DNA from: Sphingomonas sp. IC081
GTDB lineage: Bacteria; Pseudomonadota; Alphaproteobacteria; Sphingomonadales; Sphingomonadaceae
Length of the DNA stretch: 64,000 bases
Reading direction: 5' to 3'
NCBI RefSeq assembly: GCF_006874585.1
Contig: NZ_CP029761.1
Span: 61,001 to 125,000, forward strand
The translations under genes and the position numbers were made by a program. The notes beneath the pieces were generated by a model. That model searched no databases, was not told the origin of the DNA, and was given only the letters and a program-made list of their open reading frames with translations. Below are positions 1 to 10,364 of this stretch, one piece after another. The first letter of the stretch is position 1. Each line of letters begins with the position of its first letter.

Positions 1-1
1 C

Positions 2-466
2 CCGCAAGGCGGGGTTTTCGACGGTCCCGTCCACCGCTACGCGCTGCGCGTGTTCTACGAGGACACCGACGCGGGCGGGGTGGTCTATCACGCCAATTAC
101 ATCCGCTGGTTCGAACGCGCGCGTTCCGACCTGCTTGACCTGCTGGGCATCGACCAGCGCGCCGCGCTGGATTCGGGCGCGGGGCTCTACACGGTGGCGG
201 AAGTCAACGTGCGATACCTTTCGCCCGCGCGCCTTGGCGACGCGGTGGTGATCGAGACCCATGCCCTGCAGGTCGGCCGCGTCAGCTGCACCTTGCGCCA
301 GATTGCCCGGCGCGGCGAAATCCGGCTTGCCGAAGCGACGGTAAAGGTCGGGTTCATCAGTCCTGAAGGACGACCGCGCAGACAGCCCGAGGCCTGGCAA
401 CAGGCCTTCGCCACCCTACTCGACAGCTCCTCGCAGGACCTCCAGACCGGCCCGGAAGGACAATGA
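2..466 (+). CDS. ybgC: YbgC-type acyl-CoA thioesterase, 5' end outside window
   Basis: Hotdog-fold (4HBT) thioesterase of the Tol-Pal cluster; it hydrolyses acyl-CoA thioesters in the cytoplasm. The reading frame is open from base 2, and the residues before the first internal GTG (base 50) already look like the family's N-terminus (RYALRVFYEDTDAGGVVYH), so the true start lies upstream of the window. The DTDAGGVVYHANY segment carries the catalytic Asp of the family. The stop overlaps the tolQ ATG (ATGA), indicating translational coupling. Family assignment is secure; its physiological substrate is not established here. Confidence 0.93.
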   Translation, partial: PQGGVFDGPVHRYALRVFYEDTDAGGVVYHANYIRWFERARSDLLDLLGIDQRAALDSGAGLYTVAEVNVRYLSPARLGDAVVIETHALQVGRVSCTLRQIARRGEIRLAEATVKVGFISPEGRPRRQPEAWQQAFATLLDSSSQDLQTGPEGQ

Positions 467-1175
467 TGACCTTTGAAATGCTCGCCTCTGCCATCTCCAT
501 CGGCAGCGATTCCAACCACCTCAACCCCATCGAACTGTTCCTGCACGCGGATATCGTGGTGCAGGCGATCATGGGCGGGCTGCTGCTCGCGAGCCTCTGG
601 GTCTGGACGATCATCATCAGCTTCATGCTGCGCATGGGCTCGGTCGCGCGCGCCTCGGACGATTATGAGGACGGTTTCTGGGAGGCCCAGAACTTCGAGG
701 CCTACCAGAAGGACCGCCGCCGCGGCGACGTGCCGATGGGCAAGGTGGCCGGCGCGGGTCTGGCCGAGTGGCGCCGCAATGCCTCGATGAAGCAGATCGA
801 CCTCGAAGGCGCGCGTGAGCGTATCGCCATGGCCATGGGGTCGTCGGTCGGCGAGGAGGCGGACAAGCTGTCCGCCCGCCTGAACTTCCTGGCGACGGTG
901 GGGTCGGTAGGTCCCTTTGTGGGCCTGTTCGGTACCGTCTGGGGGATCATGAACAGCTTCTTCCAGATCGGCCAGCAGCAGAACTCCTCGCTCGCGGTGG
1001 TTGCCCCCGGCATCTCCGAGGCGCTCTTCGCCACCGCGATCGGCCTGTTCGCGGCAATTCCGGCGGTTATCGCCTACAACCGTTTCTCGCACCGCGTGAA
1101 CATGTTCGAATCGCGCATGCAGCGCTTTGCCGACAAGCTGCACTCCGCGCTGACCCGCGAGCTGGAGCAGCGCTG

Positions 1176-1176
<1 letters not shown>
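463..1176 (+). CDS. tolQ: Tol-Pal system proton channel subunit TolQ
   Basis: Inner-membrane MotA/TolQ/ExbB proton-channel protein, 237 residues. It works with TolR to energise TolA and drive outer-membrane constriction during division. One hydrophobic helix lies at about residues 31-54, and two more at about 141-167 and 185-208, the three-helix TolQ topology with a large cytoplasmic loop between the first and second. The glycine-rich stretch SVGPFVGLFGTVWGI is characteristic. It overlaps ybgC by 4 bases and tolR by 1 base, so the genes form one operon. Confidence 0.96.
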
Positions 1177-1646
<470 letters not shown>

Positions 1647-1661
1647 GCTAGGCTGGACACG

Positions 1662-2660
1662 ATGGCAACGGTTAGAACCAGGTCCGGACTGAGCAAGGAA
1701 GAGGGGCTCGGCCTTGGGGTGGCGCTGGCGCTGCACGCGGGGCTGCTGGTGCTGCTGCGCGCGCAGCCGGGCGAGCCACCGGTGATTCCGCCGCCGCAGC
1801 GCATCGAGGTGACGCTGAGCGACGATGTCGCGCCCACCTCGACCTCGCCCAACCCGTTCGAGCAGGCCGCTCCCGATATCGCGCCGACCCTGGGCGAGGC
1901 CGTTCCGGCCCCGGCCCCGGCACCCGCACCCGCGCCGGAGCCGGTGCCGGTGCCGGCTCCAGCCCCCAAGCCCGCGCCGCCGCAGCCTGCGCCCAAGCCG
2001 GTCCCGGCACCGAAACCCGTACCCAAGCCGGTTCCAAAGCCCGCGCCGGTGTCGCCCCCAAGACCGGCACCCAAACCGGTCGCGAAGCCGGTTCCCAAGC
2101 CTGCGCAGCCGGCTGCGAAACCGATTGCCAGGCCTGCCGCGAAGCCGGCCACGCGCACGCCGCCGCGCAAGAACCCGATCGACCAGATCCTCACCGGCAT
2201 CGACCGTTCGGCCAATACCGCCGCAAAGCCCTCGGCCGCACCGAAAAAGGCGGGCGGAAGCCGTGTCGGCTCCGACTTCCTGTCCGGCGTTTCCGGCGCG
2301 ACCAGCAACCAGGGCAAGGGGACGCCTGCCGCCGCTATTGGCCCGCAAGTGCGCTCGGCGCTGTCGGGGGCGATCACCCGGCAGCTCAAGCCGCACTGGA
2401 GCCCGCCGGATGGCGCCGATGCCGATCAGCTGGTGACGATCCTCTCGTTCAATCTCAACCCGGACGGCAGCCTTGCCGGTCGGCCGACCGTTGTGCGCCA
2501 GATGGGTATCACCGATGCCAATCGCGCGCAGGCGCAGCGCCATGCCGAACAGGCGATCCGCGCCGTGCAACTCGCTTCGCCTTTCAATCTTCCCTCGGAA
2601 TACTACGATGCGTGGAAACGCGTTTCGTCGTTCCGTTTCGACCTGAGGCTTTCGCAATGA
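1662..2660 (+). CDS. tolA: TolA-like periplasm-spanning energy transducer
   Basis: 332-residue protein at the tolA position. One membrane anchor lies at about residues 16-35. A low-complexity periplasmic linker of alternating Pro/Lys/Ala (about 80-170, repeats such as PKPVPKP) follows, then a TonB/TolA-like C-terminal domain (about 225-332) ending in FRFDLRLSQ. It should carry TolQR energy to TolB and Pal. The linker is proline-rich as in TonB, rather than the Ala-rich helix of E. coli TolA. Its stop overlaps the tolB start. Function rests on synteny and architecture. Confidence 0.88.
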   Translation: MATVRTRSGLSKEEGLGLGVALALHAGLLVLLRAQPGEPPVIPPPQRIEVTLSDDVAPTSTSPNPFEQAAPDIAPTLGEAVPAPAPAPAPAPEPVPVPAPAPKPAPPQPAPKPVPAPKPVPKPVPKPAPVSPPRPAPKPVAKPVPKPAQPAAKPIARPAAKPATRTPPRKNPIDQILTGIDRSANTAAKPSAAPKKAGGSRVGSDFLSGVSGATSNQGKGTPAAAIGPQVRSALSGAITRQLKPHWSPPDGADADQLVTILSFNLNPDGSLAGRPTVVRQMGITDANRAQAQRHAEQAIRAVQLASPFNLPSEYYDAWKRVSSFRFDLRLSQ

Positions 2661-4081
2661 CTTCTCGTCCGCTTACGCTCGTCCTGTCGTTCGCTCTGGC
2701 TTCGACTGCACCGGTCTACGGTGTCTATGCCCAATCGCAGCCGGCACCGGTTCCCGCCCAGTCGGCGCCTGCTCCGGCGGCGCAGGCCGATCAGGGGCTC
2801 GAAGCCGACGATGCCGGACTCACCGGCTCGGTTTCCGCCGACGGCGCCTGGCAGGACCTCGGTATCGCGATCACCAATTTCGCGACCGACAACGACGTGC
2901 CGACCCAGACCAATGCCGGCTCGACCGGCGCGCTGGGCCGCGCCCTGTCGCAAGTGGTTGCATCCGACCTTCGCAACAACGGCCTGTTCAAGCCCTCGGG
3001 CCCGGACGGCCTGCCGCAGCCCGCCTATGCCCAGGTGCAGGCGCCTGACTATCCGACCTGGTCGGCACGCGCGGCGAACATGCTGGTGCAGGGCTATGTG
3101 CGCGCCGGAGCCGACGGCAACCTGACGATCGGCTGCTATCTCTACGACGTCCAGCTCAAGCAGCAGCTGATGAAGGGCGGCTGGCAGGTCGCTCCTTCCG
3201 ACTGGCGCCGCGCGGCGCACAAGTGCGCGGACATGGTCTATTCGCGGCTTTCGGGTGAAAGTCCGTTCTTCGATTCCAAGATCGCCTACATTGCCGAGAC
3301 CGGGCCCAAGGATCACCGCATGAAGCGGCTGGCGATCATGGATTCGGACGGCGCCAACCACCGCTATCTGACCAGCGGCCAGGCCACCGCGCTCACCCCG
3401 CGCTATTCGCCCGACTATTCGAAGATCCTCTATCTGTCCTATCTCAACGGGCAGCCGAGCATCTACGTCTACGACCTCGCCAGCGACAGCCAGAAGCTGA
3501 TCGCCCGCACGGGCAATCCGACGATGGCGCCGCGCTGGTCGCCGGACGGCAAGTGGATCCTCTATTCGATGGCGAGCGGCGGCAATACCGACATCTACCG
3601 CATCTCCTCGAGCGGCGGCACGCCGATCCGCCTAACCAACACGCCCGGCATCTCGATCGGCGGTTCCTATTCGCCCAACGGCTCGCAGATCGTGTTCGAG
3701 AGCGACCGTTCGGGCACCCAGCAGATCTACGTGATGAACGCGGATGGTTCGAACCAGCACCGCATCAGCTTCTTCGGCGGCCGCGCGGCAACGCCGGAAT
3801 GGAGCCCGCGCGGTGACCAGATCGCCTTCACCCATATCGCGGGCAATCTGCGTGTCGCGGTGATGAGCCCCAGCGGCGGGGGGCTGCGCTACCTGACCAA
3901 TTCCTGGCAGGACGAGGCGCCGACCTGGTCGCCGAACGGGCGCATCGTCCAGTTCTTCCGCACCGAAAAGACCAGCGGCAAGAGCTCGATCTGGCAGGTT
4001 GACCTCACCGGCAAGAACGAACGCAAGCTGCCGACCCCGGTAGGCGCCTCCGATCCGGCCTGGGGGCCGGTTCGCCCCTGA
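2657..4081 (+). CDS. tolB: Tol-Pal system beta-propeller protein TolB
   Basis: Periplasmic protein of 474 residues that binds Pal and is contacted by TolA. The start at 2657 (MTSRPLTLVLSFALAS) overlaps the tolA stop as ATGA and gives a clean Sec signal peptide; a longer in-frame start at 2612 lies inside tolA and was not used. After the N-terminal TolB domain come five or so WD40-like blades with repeats such as YSPDYSKILYLSY, WSPDGKWILYS and WSPNGRIVQFF. Length and order match TolB. Confidence 0.96.
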   Translation: MTSRPLTLVLSFALASTAPVYGVYAQSQPAPVPAQSAPAPAAQADQGLEADDAGLTGSVSADGAWQDLGIAITNFATDNDVPTQTNAGSTGALGRALSQVVASDLRNNGLFKPSGPDGLPQPAYAQVQAPDYPTWSARAANMLVQGYVRAGADGNLTIGCYLYDVQLKQQLMKGGWQVAPSDWRRAAHKCADMVYSRLSGESPFFDSKIAYIAETGPKDHRMKRLAIMDSDGANHRYLTSGQATALTPRYSPDYSKILYLSYLNGQPSIYVYDLASDSQKLIARTGNPTMAPRWSPDGKWILYSMASGGNTDIYRISSSGGTPIRLTNTPGISIGGSYSPNGSQIVFESDRSGTQQIYVMNADGSNQHRISFFGGRAATPEWSPRGDQIAFTHIAGNLRVAVMSPSGGGLRYLTNSWQDEAPTWSPNGRIVQFFRTEKTSGKSSIWQVDLTGKNERKLPTPVGASDPAWGPVRP

Positions 4082-4143
4082 CGCCGCGGCCGATTTTGCT
4101 GTAACCTGTGCGTTGCCGCTCCCTCGGACGGCAACCGTTCAGG

Positions 4144-4149
4144 TTGACA
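4144..4149 (+). promoter_or_regulatory. Possible -35 element (TTGACA) for pal
   Basis: A perfect TTGACA lies in the 140-base gap between tolB and pal, followed by AT-richer sequence (GTGTTTACATTTG). No convincing -10 hexamer is visible at 16-18 bases. Just upstream, 4112-4134 can fold into a small hairpin (GTTGCCG / CGGCAAC). Pal may therefore have its own promoter besides operon read-through, as it does in other proteobacteria. Confidence 0.35.
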
Positions 4150-4221
4150 GTGTTTACATTTGCACGAACACCTAAACAGACGCGGTCATTCAATTGGCCG
4201 CGCACCACAGGAGATTGCCTC

Positions 4222-4758
4222 ATGCCTGCCCTCATGTCCGCCAACCGATCCGTGAAGACCGGCACCACCGTGCTTCTCGTTGCCGGTGCACTGGCCCTTT
4301 CGGCTTGCGGCACCAAGGCACCCAAGCAGCTCCCGCCCGAGCCCGGCCCGGCCACCACCACCCAGACCCCCGGGCAGCCCGCCGGTCCGGTCCCCGGCAG
4401 CCAGGCCGACTTCCTCGCCCGCATGATGGGTTCGGACACCATCCACTTCGGCCTCGACCAGTACGACATCGACGCCGAAGACCAGGCTGCTCTCGCCAAG
4501 CAGGCGCAGTGGCTGATCCAGTACCCCAGCAAGCGCGCGACCATCGAAGGCCACTGCGACGAGCGCGGCACCCGCGAATACAACATTGCGCTGGGTGAGC
4601 GCCGTGCCAATGCGGCCAAGAACTACCTCGTCAGCCTTGGCGTCGACGCTTCGCGTCTCAGCACCGTGAGCTTCGGCAAGGAACGCCCGATCGCGCTGGG
4701 TTCGGACGAGGCTTCGTGGGCGCAGAACCGCCGCGCGGTGACCGTCACGATCGACTGA
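4222..4758 (+). CDS. pal: Peptidoglycan-associated lipoprotein Pal
   Basis: Outer-membrane lipoprotein of 178 residues that tethers the envelope to peptidoglycan and cycles with TolB. The start at 4222 has an AGGAGA Shine-Dalgarno at 4209-4214. The signal peptide ends in LALSAC with lipidated Cys29. The C-terminal OmpA-like domain contains FGLDQYDIDAEDQ, GHCDERGTREY and NIALGERRA, the peptidoglycan-binding signature. The longer ORF start at 4108 lies in the intergenic promoter region and would bury the signal peptide. CpoB/YbgF, usually next, is absent. Confidence 0.96.
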   Translation: MPALMSANRSVKTGTTVLLVAGALALSACGTKAPKQLPPEPGPATTTQTPGQPAGPVPGSQADFLARMMGSDTIHFGLDQYDIDAEDQAALAKQAQWLIQYPSKRATIEGHCDERGTREYNIALGERRANAAKNYLVSLGVDASRLSTVSFGKERPIALGSDEASWAQNRRAVTVTID

Positions 4759-4782
4759 TCGGCGCCGGTTTTCCGGTTTGGC

Positions 4783-4816
4783 AAAGGCCCGGCTCGCATG
4801 CGCGAGCCGGGCCTTT
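4783..4816 (+). terminator. Rho-independent terminator of the tol-pal operon
   Basis: A perfect 15-bp inverted repeat (4783-4797 against 4802-4816, loop ATGC), GC-rich with AAAG/CTTT ends and followed by CGTTTT. It sits 24 bases after the pal stop. Confidence 0.9.
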
Positions 4817-4891
4817 CGTTTTCTGCCTGATTTGTCGCGGGGGGCAGTTGGGGCTTGCAATGGTTTCGAGTCGGCAGGTATCGGCGGTCGA

Positions 4892-5428
4892 ATGAGCAGA
4901 GCAGGCCGATCCATGGACTGGGGGTTCCCGCGCTGGCGCAGCTATGGCAGCTCGCGCGAGGCGGCGCAGGTGCGCCTGTGCGACCGGCATGGCTGCACCG
5001 AGCCGGGCGATTGCCCAGCACCGAAGAGCCCCAACAGCCGCGATCGCTGGTATTTCTGCCAGAAGCACGCCGCCGAATATAATGCGGGCTGGGATTACTT
5101 TGCGGGCCTCGATGCCGAGGAAGCGGCGCGGCGCGAAGCCGAGGAGCGCTCCGAGGCGGAGGGCTACAAGGAATCGGCGCACTACGGCTGGGCGGGCTCG
5201 GGCGACGGCAGCCGCAGCCGGGATGAGCTCAACGCCTTGGAAGCGCTTGGGCTCGATCCCGATGCCGACTTCGATGCCGTGCGCAAGGCCTGGCGGATGA
5301 AGGCCAAGGAAGTCCACCCGGACGTCCGGCCCGACGATGCCGAGGCCGCCAAGGCCTTTCAGACCTATCAGCTTGCCTATGAAGTCCTGCGCGCGGCGGA
5401 AGAACGCCGCGAGTGGAAGGGCGCGTAA
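4892..5428 (+). CDS. J-domain (DnaJ-like) protein
   Basis: 178-residue cytoplasmic protein with a C-terminal J domain: EALGLDPDADFDAVRKAW followed by the HPD motif (AKEVHPDVRPDD), which stimulates Hsp70/DnaK ATPase. The N-terminal half has Cys/His pairs (LCDRHGC, FCQKHAAEYN) that could bind zinc. It lacks the Gly/Phe and zinc-finger regions of canonical DnaJ, so it is a type III co-chaperone. Start 4892 was chosen because the longer ORF start at 4778 lies in the tol-pal terminator; 4913 is an alternative. Client unknown. Confidence 0.8.
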   Translation: MSRAGRSMDWGFPRWRSYGSSREAAQVRLCDRHGCTEPGDCPAPKSPNSRDRWYFCQKHAAEYNAGWDYFAGLDAEEAARREAEERSEAEGYKESAHYGWAGSGDGSRSRDELNALEALGLDPDADFDAVRKAWRMKAKEVHPDVRPDDAEAAKAFQTYQLAYEVLRAAEERREWKGA

Positions 5429-5450
5429 ACACGCGATTTTTCGAAGCGGC

Positions 5451-5479
5451 TTGACGATTTGCTGCACCTGCTCAATCCT
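5451..5479 (+). promoter_or_regulatory. Predicted sigma70-type promoter of the rut operon
   Basis: TTGACG (5451-5456), a 17-base spacer, then AATCCT (5474-5479). The expected transcription start, about 7 bases downstream, falls at or next to the GTG at 5486 that best starts rutB. Confidence 0.5.
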
Positions 5480-5485
5480 GCGCGG

Positions 5486-6220
5486 GTGAGCGAAGCAATC
5501 GTCGATCCCGTGCCAACGCGTTCCGGCCCCTCGGTGGTGCTGCCGGCGCGTCCCGAAGCGATCCGGCTCGATGCCGCGACGACGGCGGTGATCGTTGTCG
5601 ACATGCAGAACGCCTACGCCAGCAAGGGCGGCTATGTGGACGAGGCTGGCTTCGATGTCGGTCCGGCGGCCAGCGTGATTCCGAAGATCGCCGAAGTCGT
5701 CGAGGTAGCGCGCACGGCGGGCATGCCGGTGGTCTTCCTGCAGAACGGCTGGGATGCAGGCTATGTCGAGGCGGGAACGCCGCTCTCGCCCAATTATCAC
5801 AAGTCCAATGCGCTGAGGACCATGCGGGCGCGGCCCGAGCTTGCCGGAAAGTTCCTGGCACGGGGCGGGTGGGATTACGAACTGGTGGAGGCGCTGGCGC
5901 CGCAGGGCGATGACCTGCGCGTACACAAGCCGCGCTATTCGGCGTTCTTCAACTCGCAACTCGATTCGGTGCTGCGCGCACGCGGAATCCGTACGCTGAT
6001 CTTCACCGGCATCGCCACCAACGTCTGTGTCGAATCGACCCTGCGTGACGGCTTCCACCTCGAATACTTCGGCGTGTTGCTGGAGGACGCGGTGCACCAC
6101 CTCGGGCCCGACTTCATCCGCGAGGCCAGCCTCTACAACGTCGAGAAGTTCTTCGGCTGGGTGAGCAGCGTCGCCGATTTCCGCACTGCCGTCGGCCAGC
6201 TCCCTCCAAAGGAACCGTGA
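5486..6220 (+). CDS. rutB: Ureidoacrylate amidohydrolase RutB
   Basis: Isochorismatase-superfamily hydrolase that splits the ureidoacrylate peracid or ureidoacrylate formed by RutA into carbamate and aminoacrylate species. Close match to E. coli RutB in motifs and length. The catalytic triad is visible as Asp39 (VVDMQNAY), Lys148 (HKPRYS) and Cys181 (ATNVCVES), counting from the GTG at 5486. An alternative TTG at 5459 overlaps the predicted promoter spacer and is less likely. The stop overlaps the rutC ATG. First gene of a rutBCDA operon. Confidence 0.92.
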   Translation: MSEAIVDPVPTRSGPSVVLPARPEAIRLDAATTAVIVVDMQNAYASKGGYVDEAGFDVGPAASVIPKIAEVVEVARTAGMPVVFLQNGWDAGYVEAGTPLSPNYHKSNALRTMRARPELAGKFLARGGWDYELVEALAPQGDDLRVHKPRYSAFFNSQLDSVLRARGIRTLIFTGIATNVCVESTLRDGFHLEYFGVLLEDAVHHLGPDFIREASLYNVEKFFGWVSSVADFRTAVGQLPPKEP

Positions 6221-6603
6221 TGCCTTTCGAACCGATCAATCCGCCGCAGTTCCCCGCCCCCATCGCGCCCTATTCGGCCGGGGCCAAGGCGGGCAATGTT
6301 GTCTACGTCTCGGGCGTGCTGGCGCTGGGGGAGGGCGGTTCGGTGCTCCATGTCGGCGATGCCGCCGCACAGACGCGCCATGTGCTGGAGGTCATCAAGA
6401 CCACGGTAGAGGCCGCCGGGGGGACGATGACGGACATTGCCATGAACCACATCTTCCTCAAGGACCTGAACGATTACGCCGCTTTCAACGCGGTCTACGC
6501 CGAGTATTTCCCGGGCGATAAGCCCGCCCGCTATTGCATCAAGTGCGAACTGGTGAAGCCGGATTGCCTCGTCGAGATCGCCTCGGTCGCCCACCTTGCC
6601 TGA
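6217..6603 (+). CDS. rutC: RutC, RidA-family aminoacrylate deaminase
   Basis: 128-residue YjgF/YER057c/UK114 (RidA) protein in the uracil-degradation operon. It is proposed to convert or detoxify 3-aminoacrylate peracid or 3-aminoacrylate. Recognisable features are [20 protein letters not shown] near the N-terminus and the conserved Arg/Cys segment [19 protein letters not shown] near the C-terminus. It overlaps rutB by 4 bases and rutD by 8 bases, so translation is coupled. Confidence 0.92.
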   Translation: MMPFEPINPPQFPAPIAPYSAGAKAGNVVYVSGVLALGEGGSVLHVGDAAAQTRHVLEVIKTTVEAAGGTMTDIAMNHIFLKDLNDYAAFNAVYAEYFPGDKPARYCIKCELVKPDCLVEIASVAHLA

Positions 6604-7378
6604 GGCTGGCGGGCTCTACTACGAAACGTATGGGAGCGCGGATGCTCCCCCGCTCATCCTGTCGAGCGGCCTTGGCGGCTCGGCGGGCTACTGGGCGCCG
6701 AACCTCGCGGCACTGGCCGCGCATTTCCGCGTGCTCGCCTATGACCACCGCGGCACCGGCCGCAGCGAGCGCGCTTTGCCGGAGACCACATCGGTCGAGG
6801 ATATGGCGGGCGACGTGATCCAGGTGATGGACACTCTCGGCATCGAGCGGGCGCATTTCATCGGCCATGCGCTGGGCGGCGCCATCGGCGTCGAGACCGC
6901 CATCCGCAGCGGCCGGATCGACCGGCTGGTGGTCGTCAACGGCTGGCGCTCGCTCTCCCCGCATACCCGGCGGTGCTTTGCCGCCCGCCTGGCCCTGCTG
7001 CACGGCGCAGGCGAGCGCGCGTTCCTCGAAGCGCAGCCGCTGTTCCTCTACCCGCCCGACTGGATTGCCGCGCACGACGGTGACCTTGCGGCCGAGCTCG
7101 ATCACCACCTCGCCGCCTTCCCCGGCATCGCCACCACCGCCAAGCGCATTGCCGCGGTGCAGGCCTATGCGCCCGTTCCTGCAGGGCTTGCCGCGCTCGA
7201 AAACCTGCTGGTCGTTGCCACGCGCGATGATTTCCTGGTGCCCTATGCCACTGCGCTCGATCTCGCCGAGCCGGTAGAGCATGCCGATGTCGCCACATTC
7301 GACTGGGGCGGCCACGCCTGCAACGTGACCGATCCCGAAGCTTTCAATCGCCTCGTTCTCGAATTTCTCAGGAGCTGA
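6596..7378 (+). CDS. rutD: RutD, alpha/beta-hydrolase of pyrimidine degradation
   Basis: 260-residue alpha/beta-hydrolase-fold protein, proposed to speed breakdown of aminoacrylate to malonic semialdehyde. It begins with TTG at 6596 inside the end of rutC; no ATG or GTG fits the family's N-terminus. The nucleophile elbow reads GHALGG with Ala92 where classic hydrolases have Ser. E. coli RutD also carries GHALG, so this looks like a family trait rather than a mutation. The C-terminal [14 protein letters not shown] is strongly RutD-like. Confidence 0.9.
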   Translation: MPEAGGLYYETYGSADAPPLILSSGLGGSAGYWAPNLAALAAHFRVLAYDHRGTGRSERALPETTSVEDMAGDVIQVMDTLGIERAHFIGHALGGAIGVETAIRSGRIDRLVVVNGWRSLSPHTRRCFAARLALLHGAGERAFLEAQPLFLYPPDWIAAHDGDLAAELDHHLAAFPGIATTAKRIAAVQAYAPVPAGLAALENLLVVATRDDFLVPYATALDLAEPVEHADVATFDWGGHACNVTDPEAFNRLVLEFLRS

Positions 7379-7383
7379 AGCCC

Positions 7384-8460
<1,077 letters not shown>

Positions 8461-8505
8461 ACGGGGACTTGCGCTGCGGTCATTGGGGGAGGGCAACAGT
8501 GTCCA

Positions 8506-9300
8506 TCAGGGGGCGGCGATCCGGCGCAGGGCCAGCACATCGGGCGCATGGCGCAGGCGCTGGGCGGTCTGGCGGTCGCCGGAAGCAGGGCAGTCGAACA
8601 CGACGTTGAGGCGGTCGCGGCGGCCAAATTCGAGCCACTGGATGGTGAGCCCCGCGTCCCGGGTCGGCAGTGTGCAGGCAAGGCCGGACATGTGCACGCT
8701 CGCCTCGCCCGTGGGGCGGTCGGCCTTCAGGCCGGCGGCAAAGGCATTGGCGGTGTTGCGCTTCACCCTGGCCTTGTAGTGCTGGTAGTCCCAGTCGCGC
8801 TGTACCGCGTCCCAGTGGCCGAGCTCGATCAGCACTTCGCCGGTCGGGGAGACGGTGATCTTTGTCAGCCGGCATTGGGGGCACGTCCCCGCCGGTGTGA
8901 CCGTGAAGACGATCGTCGCGCTGGTATCGGGGAAGACCTGCGGCTTCGGCTTGCGCAGCACGGCGCCGGTCACGAGGATCGGCGCGGATGTTGTCTCGGG
9001 CGGCGGTGCTGGCGTCCTTTCGGCCGTCCTTTTCGCCGTCCTTGCCGCCGCCGCCGTCGCCGGCTCGGGCGCGACCGGCGGCTTCACCGCTTCGGGCTGC
9101 GGAAGGCTGGACAGCACCGGCTCGCGCTGTTGGGGAGGCGGCGGGGCTTGCTCTTCGCTTGCTGCCCGCCTTGTAGCGAGCGGATCGGCGTGCATCAGCG
9201 ATCCGGCGCAGCCGCTGGTGGCCAGCAGGGCGGCGAGCGGTGCGCTCCATTGCAAGGATGCGAGGGGCGGGCGCAGGGAGCGGGGCAGGAAGGGTGTCAT
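8506..9300 (-). CDS. Exported Pro/Ala-rich protein of unknown function
   Basis: 264 residues. The N-terminus has a hydrophobic stretch ending LLATSGCAGS, so Cys31 could be a lipidation site, though the -3 residue is atypical. Residues 45-110 are low complexity (Pro, Ala, Gln, Glu). The C-terminal 140 residues look folded and include a CPQC pair (AGTCPQCRLTKITVSPTGEV) and two more Cys (GLACTLP, VFDCPAS) that could form disulfides in the periplasm. No family recognised. It lies 3' of the DUF4019 gene on the same strand. Confidence 0.7.
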   Translation of the reverse strand: MTPFLPRSLRPPLASLQWSAPLAALLATSGCAGSLMHADPLATRRAASEEQAPPPPQQREPVLSSLPQPEAVKPPVAPEPATAAAARTAKRTAERTPAPPPETTSAPILVTGAVLRKPKPQVFPDTSATIVFTVTPAGTCPQCRLTKITVSPTGEVLIELGHWDAVQRDWDYQHYKARVKRNTANAFAAGLKADRPTGEASVHMSGLACTLPTRDAGLTIQWLEFGRRDRLNVVFDCPASGDRQTAQRLRHAPDVLALRRIAAP

Positions 9301-9454
9301 TGGAATGAGCAGCGCAGGGCCTCGGGGCGGGGTCCGGGCGGTGTGCCGGGACGTCCTTTTCTGGCGCTGTCATTCCAAGCGCATATTTCACACGGATTTC
9401 CAATCGGGCTCCCGGGCCGCCCGCTCCTTGCAACAATCGGTCTTTTTAGGGCGT

Positions 9455-10240
9455 CTATTCGATGATGACGCCCACCACCCGCCACTTGCCTTCTTCGCGT
9501 TCGAGCGAGACGGTCTCCACCGCGCCGGCCTTGTTGGCATAGCGGGTGCGGAACCTGACTACCTGGTAGCCGTTGGGCGGGGCGGGGAGTTCCTCCTGGC
9601 TGAGCAGCACGCGCGAGAGCACGGCGCCGAGCGGCACGCGCACTTTTTCGGAGGTTGCGGCCCAGACCTGAGCGGTGTTCAGTTTCCGGAAGGCCGAGCC
9701 GGTGTCCCGGTAGCTGTCGTCCCAGCGGCCCTGATCGACCAGCGTGAGCCACTGGCGGGCGGTGTCCACCACTTCGCTGTCGGCTGCGGTGGCCGTGGCG
9801 GTCGGCACACCTGGTGCGCTTGCATGGGTGAGGGCGGCAAGCACTGCAAGGCCGAGGGTCAATGTCATGAGCAGGACTCCGATGATGATCCAGAGCCGGC
9901 GACGCACCGGCCCGGCGCCGTCACGCGGCGCATCGTCATGATCGTTCGCGGGGCGATCCGGGTCCTCCCCCATTCGTCTGTCCCCTAACATTTCGGGGAG
10001 AGGGCCTGGCGTGTCGCTTTCCGCCGCCAGCAGCAGGCGCGCGGCTTCGCGGCTGCTCGACACCGCCATCTTGCGGCGGGCGTCGCGCAGCCGCTCGTTG
10101 ATCGTGTGGATCGAGAGGTCGAGATCGCGCGCGATCGACTTGGCATCGTGGCCGCGCACGATCAGGCGAAGGGTCTGCTTCTCCTTCTCGGTCAACCCCC
10201 AGGTGGGATCGCTGGCGGGATCGGGCATCGGCATGTTCAT
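9455..10240 (-). CDS. LuxR-type HTH protein with membrane helix and DUF4019
   Basis: 261-residue membrane-bound regulator candidate. A GerE/LuxR-type HTH lies at about residues 14-70 (LTEKEKQTLRLIVRGHDAKSIARDL, then a recognition helix SIHTINERL). An acidic linker leads to one membrane helix at about 115-137. The rest (about 155-261) resembles DUF4019 (ARQWLTLVDQGRWDDSYRDTGSAFR, VRFRTRYANKAGAVETVSLER). The DNA-binding domain is predicted cytoplasmic and DUF4019 periplasmic, a one-component envelope sensor layout. The target genes are unknown; the flanking exported protein is a candidate. Confidence 0.78.
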   Translation of the reverse strand: MNMPMPDPASDPTWGLTEKEKQTLRLIVRGHDAKSIARDLDLSIHTINERLRDARRKMAVSSSREAARLLLAAESDTPGPLPEMLGDRRMGEDPDRPANDHDDAPRDGAGPVRRRLWIIIGVLLMTLTLGLAVLAALTHASAPGVPTATATAADSEVVDTARQWLTLVDQGRWDDSYRDTGSAFRKLNTAQVWAATSEKVRVPLGAVLSRVLLSQEELPAPPNGYQVVRFRTRYANKAGAVETVSLEREEGKWRVVGVIIE

Positions 10241-10364
10241 GGTCCTGCGAATCTAGGGCTGGCGGGCGAGTCCTCGCTACCCCCAAAAATTTGTAGTCCG
10301 CCCCCTCCTGTTTGCCGCTTGGCGTGCGTACAGCGGGGGGAGTTGATGTCCGGAGAGTACTGCC

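Noticed and set aside
4778..4891. Extended start of the J-domain gene
   Set aside because: Would begin inside the tol-pal terminator hairpin.
6596..7378. Idea that RutD is an inactive pseudo-hydrolase because Ser is Ala
   Set aside because: E. coli RutD has the same GHALG motif, so this is a family feature rather than decay.
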